From: Geotrypetes seraphini
Taxonomy: Eukaryota; Chordata; Amphibia; Gymnophiona; Dermophiidae
Assembly: GCF_902459505.1 (NCBI RefSeq)
Contig: NC_047084.1
Location: 311,937,963-312,001,962 of the forward strand
Direction of reading: 5' to 3'
DNA length: 64,000 nucleotides
The notes beneath the pieces were generated by a model. It worked only from the letters and a program-made list of their open reading frames with translations, was not told where the DNA came from and did no database searches. The first letter of the stretch is position 1. Every line of letters starts with the position of its first letter. The translations under genes were made by a program, and so were the position numbers. This document shows positions 34,301 through 46,300 of this stretch, one piece after another.

Positions 34301-37300
34301 CAAACCCTGGATATAATTATGTCAGACCCGTATTGACATTTTGATTGGGACTGAGAACGTATAGAATATGGAGCTATCAAACATACTGGGGACATGATCA
34401 CATTATTATTCTTGCCAAAAAATATTAGAGAGAAAAATCCCATGTTCTTGGTGCTTTTTATTGTAGTTATCAATGCCAAAGTATTACAGAAGAATTTTTT
34501 TTTAGTATAATAGCTTTAAATTGTCAAAATTTATGTATCTTTTTTTTCCCCTTTTACAGGGTTTAAACCTTTCCCACGTTATGGCTATAAACATTCCCCA
34601 CCAAATGGATGTGGATCTCCAGTGTTCGGTGTTCATGTAAATACTTATTTTTTAATTAACATTTTATATTAATTCTCCTTAAAAACTCAGAAGACATTTG
34701 AGAGGGAATTTATCAATGTGTGCTATTATGGGTTATTTTACCATCAGTTTACCATTTAATATGGGTTATTTTATCACCAGTTGTGCTATTTTAGCATAAC
34801 GTCTCATTGCATAAAAGGGGCATTTGTGCTAAAATAATGCATCATGAGGTAAAATAACCCATCAACCCCCACCCCCTTTAGTGTATCAGGCTTAGTAGCC
34901 TGTTACAGAGAAAAGATTTATAAACCAGTATGTGAACATTTTTTAAGAAATTGCCATACTAGCTGCTATAGTTGCCGTTGTAGCCCACTCCAGACTTCTT
35001 GATCAGACTTTGCCATTTATGGGATCCAGACTATAGAAGTATACTGGCCTTGGACTTACTTGCCAACATCTGGAGCTACCATCAAGGCCTGATCCAGCTA
35101 TGAGGTCATCTCTTTTTTGTTTTAATTTAATAATACAGTGATGCCTTGGAATCCGAACTTAATCCGTTCCAGAACCCCGTTCGAGTTCCAAGACAATTTT
35201 TCCCATTGAAAATAATAGAAACTGGATGAATCCTTTCCTGGGTCCCACAAACTCAGATTTTTACAGTAAATACACTGGATTTTAAGGTAAAATATTAACA
35301 AATATTCCAAAGCAGTATTCAGATTATGGGGCACAAACACACACACATACAATGTGCAGGGTGTTTGAATTCCAAAGAGAATTTGGATTCTGGGGCAAAA
35401 TTTACTTGAATTTTTAGTTCGGATTCCAAGTTGTTCGAGTACTGGGGCGTTTGGATTCCAAGGTATCACTGTATAATAAATGGAGATCCAAAATTTGCTT
35501 CTTCAAACTTAATCCAAGTCGGTGTAGGTTCTTGCAAATCCGACAATGCCCATTTAGAACTTTGTCTAAGAATAAATGCAAGATCATCCCCCGGACTATG
35601 TCAGCATCTTTCACCCCTGCCCAATATTTCTCCTCTTGCATCCCTTTCAGTCTGTCCCACTGTTCCCTTTCCACCACATTTCTCCCTCACATCTTTCTCT
35701 TCCCTATCATCTGTACCTCACTCTCTCCCTATGACCAAAATTTCTCCTTTCTTCCATTCCCCGTGGTAACAACCATCTCTCTTTCCCTCTCACTGACACA
35801 CCCAATTCTCCCTGACGTCGGAGGGAAGGCTTTGCATCAGTCACTTGCAGATTAGCCACTGTTGGAAACAGGATATTGGGCTACATGGACCTTCAATCTG
35901 CCCCAGTATGGCTATTCTTGTGTTCTTTTTTTTAAGAACTATGCAGTATTAAATATTGCACAGATGCATATGGATGGACAGCACTGTTGCAATAACCTCA
36001 TTAGGCATTCATAAATATTATCACACGAAAGTCTTCCAGTCATGAAACCATTTTTATCTGAATGGATCAATGTTGGTAAAACTTTCTGCAGCCTATTTGC
36101 CAATACTTTAGCATAAATCTTAGCATCCACATTAATTAAAGATATGGGCCTGTAATTTTGAACTTGAAAATTATTTTTTCCAGGTTTTGGTATTACAATA
36201 ATATTAACTTCCGTAAATGTTCCGGTGACAATTCCAGATTTGAGTAAATATGAAAAGTAATTACTAAATTAGGGATATTCATATCTCGAAACGCCAAGTA
36301 AAATACTAATGTTATTCCATCTGGTCCTGGGGACTTATCTTTAGCCATACATTTCATCGCTTCCTCATCTTCTTTTCCATCTATATCTTTAGATCATAAT
36401 TCACAAGTGTTGAGTGTTAACTCAGGATGCTTCAAATGTTTAATATAGGATGTAGAAGATATATTTTCTTTTATCTCTGAAGAATATGATGACTGGTAGA
36501 AATCCTAAAAGCACTGTAATATTTCAGAATCTGATTTAACAACTTCACCTTGATTGTTCTGTATAGTGAAACTGCCAAGGTAGCACTTGTGAAGCTTAAC
36601 TGTAAGAGGCTTTTGCATGTTGGTAGTCTATAACTTATGTATGCACATGATCTGTTAGAGATTGAAGGAGTGTATGTATATTCACTGCCACTACATATAC
36701 AGATAGTGACTCCAAATATATGTATTAAATTAAGCAACCGTACTGTATACTATTGCTTAAAGTAACGTAGTGACCATGCTGGCTGGATATTACCCCAGTA
36801 AAGTGCTTTCTGTTTTATTTGTCATTCCTTCTTTCAGCCAATCTGCTCTTCCCCTCCCAATTCTGGGACAAAGGGGTAGATTTCCCCATCTCACCGCTAC
36901 TGGTGACCTTGGCAGACAGGATCACACCAGAAAAAAAGCGCACATTAGGCATTTGATGCTCTTTGTCTGTCACCTCTAAAGTGACTATATGGTTCTATAG
37001 AAGAACCACATCTGAGCAAGAAAGCGGAGCAAAGTTTCCACTAATGTGGAGTGGTGCTGTAGAAAACACCATCACACTGAATCTGAAAAGTGTGGTCGAG
37101 CGTAGAATTCCAGTCTTGGGCGCCATTGCACTCTCTTCCCTTCCTTACTGGCCTGGTACGTTCTGAAATGCTAACCTTTCCTCTTTTTTTTTTTTTTTTT
37201 TTCTCCTACCTGGTCCTCTCCAGTTTGACATTGGCATCCCCTCCATGACAAAGTGCTGTAATCAGCACGATCGGTGTTATGAAATGTGCGGTAATAAGAA

Positions 37301-40300
37301 GAATGAGTGTGATGAAGAATTCCAGAGCTGCCTCTCAAAAATCTGCAGGGATGTGCAGAAAACATTAGGGATATCGGAGAGCGTACAAGGTAAGGAGACT
37401 ACAGACTTCCTGCACACCTATGTTCACTTGCTGTTCACATGCCTAGCCTTGGAAGATGATTTTTACTGCGTTGCTACAATCGAAGGTGGTGTAATAAGGG
37501 GAGGGCGTTGGCGCCGTCTTGGTGGGGGCGCCGGTTCCTCTCCCCTCCCCTCGATCCTTCCCATGCCTCCCCCGCCATGCGGGCCTTCACTCTCCCCAGT
37601 ACCTCTAGCTCTTCGTCAGTGCGAGAAGCATCTCCAACCTGGTGCTCACGCCTCCTTTTGAAGTTACTTCTGGGTCCCACAACCAGGAAGTGATGTCAGA
37701 GGGAGTGCTGAGGTCGGCATGGGCAGCAAGTTGGAGATGCTGCTCGTGCCGGGGAAGTTAGAGGTAGTGGTAAGAGAAATGGGGAGGAGGGAATGAGCAG
37801 GGAGGGGGGGTTACCAGTTCCTTTTAGTATATTCTCAGGTCTTCATGCTTTGCTTATTTCTTTTCTACATTTTTCTTTCTTTCCATTCCCTACTTTTTCC
37901 TTTCTTTTTATATACATTATGGGTTCCTTTTACTAAGGTGCGCTAACGTTGTTAGCGCACGCAGCAGATTAGCGCGCACTAACCCCGTGCTACGTGGCTA
38001 GAACTAACGCCAGCTAAATGCTGGCGTTAACGTCTAGAGCGCGCGGCATTGTAGCGTGCGCAATTGTGCACGTTAATGCCCTAACGCAGCTTAGTAAAAG
38101 GAGCCCTATGTTATGGCAGAGGCATTGTGGTATATTTTTTGTTAATAATCTGTAATGTATATTCTTGGAATGATGCCATACGAATTCCCATGTTTTTGTT
38201 ACTGAAATTCAATAACTTAAAAAAAAAAAGAATATATGATAAGCGTTTTATCAAATTTTAATAAACTTGAACTTAAACTTGAACTCTCCCTTAAGAAGTT
38301 TAAAGCCCTGCTAGAGATCTACTAATTCTCAAAGGTATTTCCTTATCTAAATACTTAGGTTTCCTATCACCATATTATCATTTAGCCCAGCCTCCAGTAA
38401 CTGTATGCTGTCTTTGCTCAGTGCATTCATGCCTTGTCCATTGTTCACATCCTTCTCTCCTGATATTTTTAGTAATAACCCTTCCTCTCCCTGCTTGCAA
38501 TCTAGGCCTACTCTTGTGCTCTTTCTTTTCTCTTCTCTTCCCATAAATATAGTCCTTTTATTATTTATATTGTAAACCCCCTAGGTACTTTGCTATATGT
38601 AGTATATTAAAACTGGAATGTGGAATGCAAAAATTCTAAATTCTGCCTGTAAATAAAAACTTATCCCCAGGATTGCCTCTACAAAATGTGGGTAAATTTC
38701 CTCAAATATAGGCACTAGGAACACAGGTCTGGATTCTCTAAACAGTGCCGTTGTCAGCAGCCGCCTTAAAAGCGGCTGCCGATCATGTGTCAATCCCACA
38801 GCGGCGCCATTTAGAGAATCGCGCCTCCGGCAAAGGTAGGCACCAGAAATGTAGGCCAGGGTTTTCGAGGCCAGGGTCTACTTGTGACGTGAATAGCGCC
38901 TATGGAGACGCTTTATGGTGCCTAACTCTACATCCAGTATTAGCCGCACCTACAGTGGAGTTAGGTGTCGTAAAGCACCTACATAGGCGCAATTTCGGCA
39001 CTGCTTTTGTAGGCACCTGGAAATATCTTTTAAAAGCACTTTTAAACTGCATTTTTCTCTTAACTTAGGCACCATTTATAGAATATGGGGACACACAGAA
39101 TATGGGGTTTTCTCTATAGAGGATGGAAGGTTTTTTAAAAGTCTGTTTCTGCATCTAAAGTGCCCAACTACCCAGTGGCATGGGGAGGGTGGACTGCCCC
39201 AGGCACCAGTGCCTCTCCTCCTTTCCGCATACCTCTTTAAATGGTTACCAGCATTTTCCACCTGCTGCTTGTGCCAGCCTCGGCTCCCTTCTGACATTAC
39301 TTCCTGGTCACAGAACTAGGACGGTGATATCAGAAGGGTGCTGAGACCGACGCGAGCAGCAGGTGGAAGATGCTGCTTGTACCGGTGAACATTTCAAGAG
39401 GGGGACAGGGGGACGCCCAAGCAGTGGGAAAGAGTGGGGAGATGCCCAAGTGGCAGGGAAGAGTGGAGGGGGGCGCACACAGCGCAGGGGGCGCCATCCT
39501 CTCTCGCTACGCCACTGCTTCTACCCACAGAAATATCTTTTAAAATTGTGCTTACTATGATTGAATTAAGTGTGTTTCTGTTCTGTGATCCTTATGCAAT
39601 GACTCACAGTGATGCACTGTATTTTGATTCTGCTTCTTGCCCTGTTTTTTGGTATTGCAGGGTAATTAGGTGTACAGAAAGCAAAGAAGATCCAAATAGT
39701 AGCTTTTTCCTTAGAAGTTACTGTCTTCAAAAGGTATAAAGGGAAAAGGTTTAGCATACTAAACCACATAAAATATATCTAGGACCCAAAATATGGGAGC
39801 TATGTACCAAACACAGTCTGTGTTTCGACGATGATGTCTTCCTCAGGGGTCCCTAAATCGTCACTCTGCACGGATGAGAAATCCTCAAGAGCAGAGTGAC
39901 GATTTAGTTTGTTTTTAAGTTTTGTCACCAACCCTCCGTAGTGTAGGGCTGCCAGGTGACAAACACAGGGATTCTGGCGTGTCCCCTACAACCAGGGGTA
40001 CCTTCAGGACTTTTTCAGGTGGCCCTAGGCAATTGCCTGGGCCTAAGAGATGCAAGGTAAGTAACAAGGTTTCACCATATTACCAGCCAACACAAGTTCT
40101 TTAGGAAAGAATAAGTTGTTTATTCTGACCCACAGGTCAAAAGTATGCAACAGAAAACAAACATCACTTTTGCAGGTCATTCAACAAAAATAGTAGATTG
40201 GCAAAAATCAAACTTACAATACATTCTCAAGCAGACAAAAACTCTTTAGGCAAAATTGTCACAGCACACTGCTAGCAGTTCAGCTTTTCTCTCAGCTCCT

Positions 40301-43300
40301 ACGTGCAGGCAAAAATCACCCAGCTGAGATGGTTAACTTAATTAGCTCCCTGAAACGGGAGTCACAGCAACATTCCTACAGTTCAAACTGCACTTTAAAC
40401 ATTTCAGCTTGCCTCTGGTTCACAAACTTGTCTTTGAATGTATACCTTGATTCAGGCTTCAGGCAAGTATTATTCTCAAACTTCACTTGCTTATACAGCT
40501 CAACATATATCCCCTTCTTCAGGTTTAACTTGTGCAGCAGAGAAAAAAAAACGATATGCAAAAGGAAAACACAAACCACAAACAGTTTCCCCGTTGCTTC
40601 ATTCTTTCATTCAAAATTCCATACCTTCTGTCTGGCCTTCTACCCTAGCACCAGCTATTTCTATCTCCATGCCTTCTACCTGGTCTGGACCCTGATAGTT
40701 TGAAGGGGTTAAGACTTCCTCCAAATCCTGCATGGGATAATCCACCACGTTTTCCTCTGCTGCCCTGTTCCACAGCCCCTCTCCTGGCTTGGGCTGTGGG
40801 AGTGACTCGCCCTCATCACTCGCTCCTTCTCCCCCTGTTTGTCTCAGCCTGCTTTTAAACAGATCAGAGCCAATCCCCTTCAGCCAGTAGCGGGGGATGG
40901 GTTTTGGCTCTACAGCAGCTTTTCTCTGTCTAGGTTTTTCTATTGCAGTTACCTTCCTCGTGGCTTCCTTAGCTGTTCTAAAGCCCAGAGGCTGCTGTTG
41001 CCAATCTGTTTGCCTCTGTTCCAGCTCACTATCTCTTTGATTAAGGGGGCAAGGGAGGTCAGCCTCAAGTTGAGCGCCAGAATCAATCTGGTCAGCTCTT
41101 CTGCACTTGATCCTATCATGGACTGGCCCAGTGCTGGTGCTGGGTTTGTCACAGTTTCAAGTTTATTAATTTTTAATATACCGACTATCTACGGGAATCT
41201 AGCCAGTTTACAATAAAATATTAAAAGAAAGATAAAGAGGAAGGAAGAGAAAGATAAAGAGGAAAGATAAAGAGGAATTGAAGACATTGACAAGACGAAC
41301 TGGAAAGTGATGATAAAGAAAAGGAGGGGGGTAAAGTTACATTATTAGAGGTAAAAACTAAAAAAAAAAGGTTGAAAGGAAATGGAAGGGAAAGGGATAA
41401 AACATTGGGGATGGGATCGCTTCTTAAAAGCAGTTGGCTGATTGAAGATGAGAAGGATCAAAAGCAGTAGAATGCATCTTGAAATAAGAATGTTTTTAAA
41501 TTTGTCTTGAATTTATCGATTAATTTTTTGTGACGAAGTTGAGATGGCAGAGCATTCCATATGGTTGGGGCTACTACTGAGAAATTAGATTTTCTGGTAT
41601 AGAAAAATTCCGTTATAGAAGGAATAGAAAGTAAATTCTGATCAGCTGATCTAAGAGACCGTGAAGGGCGAAAGGGGGTGAGAAGCTTATCAAGAAAAGA
41701 AGGTTGATGGGAGTGTTTGATTTTGAAGACTAACATAACAGTTTTGTAGGTAATGCGATGTGTAATGGGTAACCAGTGAGCTTCTTTTAGGAGAGGGGTG
41801 ACATGATCATATTTCTCTAACTTGTAGATAAGTTTTTATTGCTGTATTTTGAATAAGCTGTAAATGTCGTAATTCTTTTTGATGAATTCCGTTATAGAGG
41901 GAATTACAATAGTCAAGATGAGAAATAACTAGAGTGTGAACTAGGGTTGTGATTGCTTCAGTGACAAGAATGGACGTTAGGGAATGTATAAGCCTAAGCT
42001 TATAAAAGCAGGTTTTTACCACTGCACAGATTTGATCATGTTATTAATCCACGAGCTTTTATATCTGGATTTTTAGGAACCCCTGAGGAAGACATCATCG
42101 TCGAAACACGGACCGTGTTGGGTCCATAACTCCCATATTTTGGGTCCTAGATATATTTTATGTAGATTATTAAATTGTATTTTTAATAAAGCCTGCATCT
42201 TGAACATCAGCATCTCCACAGCGTATTTTTGTTTCTACTGGACCTGTATTTTCTGTGGAGTTGTAAGGGTCAATTTTTTGCTTTTAGCATACTAAACCCA
42301 CAGGGCGGCAGAATCTGATTCAAGTAAACTGACAGAAAAGCCTGCATTTTTTTCTCATCCTACCCCCCACTCTCTAGGGTCTGTATAAAATCAGTATAAA
42401 ATGTAACAGTTTGTAGCCTGTGCTGGCTGAGGCTTCTTCTTTCAGCCCAGGGAATTCACAGGACAGCGCTTTAGAGTCTGGAAGAGAACTTGATCGCTGT
42501 TATAAGTTAAATTTAGAGAATTAAGATAGCAATTGGTAAAATGTGTGATAAAGAATTAACTCCATTATCAAAGGTTAATGTAACATATTTACAACAAAAT
42601 GAGAAGTGCCTTGTTGGTCAGATTAGTAAACCACGTGCCAAAAATATGTAGTAGGTTTTACATTCTTTTATTAATAAGAACATATGGGGAAAACATGCAG
42701 AGCATGGCTCATGGAATTCTTTCCCACCCCTCTCCATGTAAATTTATTTCCACGTTAAGGGGGCAGGGGATTGGTGGGTTTGTTGTGTGTACAGGACCAG
42801 ATTAGCACTATATCTTTCTGTACAAAAATATTTCCTTAGATTCCACCCGAGCCTACCCCCTTTCACCGTCATCCTATGCCTCCTTGTTCCAGGGGCTGGT
42901 CTGCCTCCTGGGTGTTTATGATTTTGTTCCCACAGCTTGATGTAATCTCAGGGCTTATCCTGCATCACTTGAGTCGCAGTAGCAATCCACAACTTTCAAA
43001 ATACTCTTGGCGCTGCAGTCTTGACACCTGCGGTCATCTGCTGATCCAGATGGCACCCTAAAGACGGATGTACTTTTCAGAAGGATAAGCTACCTTAATG
43101 TTTCCTGAATTCAATGCACTTTGTATATCAGCTGGTTATCTATTATTGACCCAAGAGGTATCATGTTCAGTAGTTCATTTATATATACGTTAGAAGGATG
43201 GATTAGGTCACCTTGAAAGAAAAGAATGCATTGTGCTTTACAGTGGCCTTGAAAGAACTTCTTCTAGAAGATTGCAATTAATCCGTCCTTACTAAATCCA

Positions 43301-46300
43301 GTGCAGTTTCTCTATCCATTGTTTCCTGCTTTTCTAATAGAATGAATAACACTGCTTTTAGAAGTGGTCTTTCTGGGTCTCCAAACAGTTCATATAGGTT
43401 TCCATAGAGCAGTGTCTCTCAAACTTTTTGTAGCTCTAGCACACTAAACAGAGCAAATGTTTTTCGCAGCACATTATAACTGAAAGTATAAAATAGCAAA
43501 AACAACATTAAATTAAATTTGAGAGTTATTTATTTAAAGTTCTTTAAGCTAAGTATCGGTAATTAATATAGATAGATGTAAACTAATGTAGATAGAATAG
43601 AATTGCTAATCAATGTGATGGATGAGTTTGTTTTTGAGTGCAAATTAACTCAAAACGTGGCTCGATAGTTGACAAGCAAACACACATTTCATCATCCACC
43701 ATCTGCAGTCTTTCTCTTTTTTAAAAATTTAATTTCTGTCAGAGTTGAAAATCCAAGTTCACAAAGATAAGAAGATCCAAATGGTAATAAAGTCTTGATT
43801 GCTTTGTTGCTCAAGTTAGGATATTAGCTACGAACTGTGATCCAGAATGCTGACAATTCTTGCTCAGCAAATGACATTTTGTGAACTAGGTCATTCTTAA
43901 GATCGATGAGATTTTCTTCTTCAGCCATCATCAGACATGTATCTCCATGGTTCACGAATGGATCGATGACCCACTCATACTCTTTTGTTTTAAGCGAAGG
44001 AAAGTATTTGGGAAATGATGAAGAAAGATTTTCCAACGTCTTCTGAATTTTGTGAGTTATTGTGCCTTTGTGTAGAGACGCATCAATGCCTGGGAAGGAA
44101 TCAAGCTGTGAATTGTTAGTCCCCTTAATCCACAGTTGCAACATTGAAAGCCCTGAGTTTTCCACTGATGGTGATAATGTTTTCATTTGTACCCTATTAA
44201 ATTTATCAAAAAGGTCATTGAGGAAAGCCATTTCAAACCACCAAGTATCTTCATGAAGAAATTTGAAACTAACATTCTCAGCAACAAAGAAAGAAACAAT
44301 TTCAGTTTGCAGAGACATAACACATGCGAGTACTTTTCCTTTCAATAGCCATCTAACTTCTGTATGATATAACAGGCATTTGTGATCTGAATCCATTGCC
44401 TCACAAAAGTTAGCAAAAATTCTGGAACCTAGCAGAAATGACTTGATGTAATTAACAACTTTGAAAACTTAATTCATAGTCTGCACAAGTTGTTCTGGCA
44501 AAGCCTTTGAAATCAAAACTTCATGCGATTAAGGTTATTCACGGCATCCTTCCTTCCCTAATCCCACTTTTCTTTAACTCCTCGTGCCCTGACCACCAGG
44601 CCCGCCCAAAGATTTAAACTATCCTTCCCCTCCCTACATGGTATTCTCCACACAGGTAAACTGGGAAAATCACTTCTATTCAAAATCACAGGCCTCTGAA
44701 ACGACCTTACTCGCTGCGGAACCTGAGCTCCCTCCATTTATTCTGCAAGAACTAAAAACCTAGCTCTTATCTAACATATAATTTCTTTTTTCCCTTACTT
44801 TTCCACTCTATTTATAAACTTTGTAAACCTTTTCCTATCCTTTCTCATTTTTTAAGTTCTTGTAAACCGTGCCGAGCTCTACTTCCGTGGAGATGATGCA
44901 GTATATAAACTTAAAGTTTAGTTTAGTTCATGATGAGCCTCCGCGGATGCGGACCACCGGACTAGATAGACCCACGGTCTGATCCGGTGCGGGCATTTCT
45001 TATGTTCTTATGAATCATGCAGTGCACAAACTTCACACATGAATTTCAAAACATGTGCCACAAATCCTTTCTTTCAACCTTGCATTGAAGGTGAGCCATC
45101 AGTGCAAACGCTGATACATTCGTTTCATCGCAATCCTATTGATTCAACATTTTGGTTCACCAGCTTGAATATATCATCTTCTGTGGTTGTGTCCTTCAAT
45201 TCACAACAAAAGAAAAACATATTTTTGATTTGTCCATCAATGATAATGCGCAGTATTGCAAGCAATTGAGCTTTTCCACCAATGTCTGTACTTTCATCAA
45301 TTTGTAGTGCCCACAACTTGTCGATTTCCTCTTTTGCACTCATGAAATGCTCTTTGAGCTGATCATCAATGTCTTGTGACATATCTTTAATTCTATGAGC
45401 AATTGTATTAGATGACAATGGAATATGCCTCACTTGTTCAACAGCTTTATGGCTGCAAAATAACATTTTCAGCATCTGCATGCGGTTTCTTCTTCTTTGC
45501 TAAAAGCCTCGCAATCTTGTAACTTGCAATCTGGGCCTTTTTTGTGATTGAACAAAATATTTTCATCTTTTTTTTGTATTGTTTTTGTGTGTTGGATCGA
45601 ATCTTCTCAAAGTATTCTCTTGGCTTGCCTTTGTGTTCTGGGTGTTTTTTCAAGCTTACTTGGCACCATGATCTCATTTGAAATCAGAGCCCAGGGGCTT
45701 TAGGTGCCTCGGCCAATTGGAGCCAAGGGGCCTTAGGTGCCTCGGCCAATTAGAGCCCTAGGCCCCTCCCTGTGCATCCTAGAATGCACCAAGAAGAGAA
45801 AGCTAAAGCAGGAGGGAGTGGAATCCCTCCTGCTGAGCTTCTTCTAAAAGGGTAAGGGGAGTTGGTAGCCCTCACCACTAAGCATGAGTAGAAAGTCCAG
45901 GGGCAACAAGTTAAACAAGGTCCACAAGCACTTGAAATTCCACCAGTACCTGAGTCCCAGAAGAAAGTTCCGCTTAGGTCAGGTCCATAAATTTCTTGGC
46001 AGCTCTTGCCACAGGCCCAGGAAGTGCAGGTAGGCAAAAAGCTGCCCTGAGCAAAGCTCAGCCAGGGTTAAGTGAGCAGCAGCCTGCCCAAACTCTCAGT
46101 GTACATTTGTTTCTGGCAGAGGAGATATTTTGTCTGGCAAGCTGTAAGGCAGCACAATAAAATAAAACAGGCAGATGCAAAAGGGAACATCCCCTTTTTA
46201 AGGAAGAAAACACCTGGGGCTTAAAAAAATCCCCCCCCTCCTTGGACAAATCTAGGGTGGGCTAATGGGCAGGGACCCCCTCCTACCGAGCCCTCCACCC

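Larger units (their letters stand above)
39767..42282. mobile_element. Composite insertion with inverted hammerhead ribozymes near both ends
   Basis: The 16-base sequence TTTAGCATACTAAACC lies on both sides (39750-39765 and 42283-42298), which marks one insertion. Near the left edge is a minus-strand hammerhead with the tail TTGGTACATAGCTCCC, and near the right edge a plus-strand hammerhead with a tail of the same family (GGGTCCATAACTCCCATA). Between them are an LTR-like segment (39925-41153) and an L2 end (41156-42030). Penelope-like elements are known with inverted terminal copies and ribozymes, which makes that family the best guess. No Penelope-like reverse transcriptase remains. Confidence 0.7.
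43413..45690 (-). mobile_element. hAT transposon with degenerate transposase
   Basis: The left end CAGTGTCTCTCAAACTTTTT is a hAT-type terminus. The transposase is read on the minus strand. The matching right end was not found, probably because tandem GC-rich repeats follow (45695 on), so the right limit is approximate. A LINE insertion splits the gene at 44532-45022. Confidence 0.7.
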
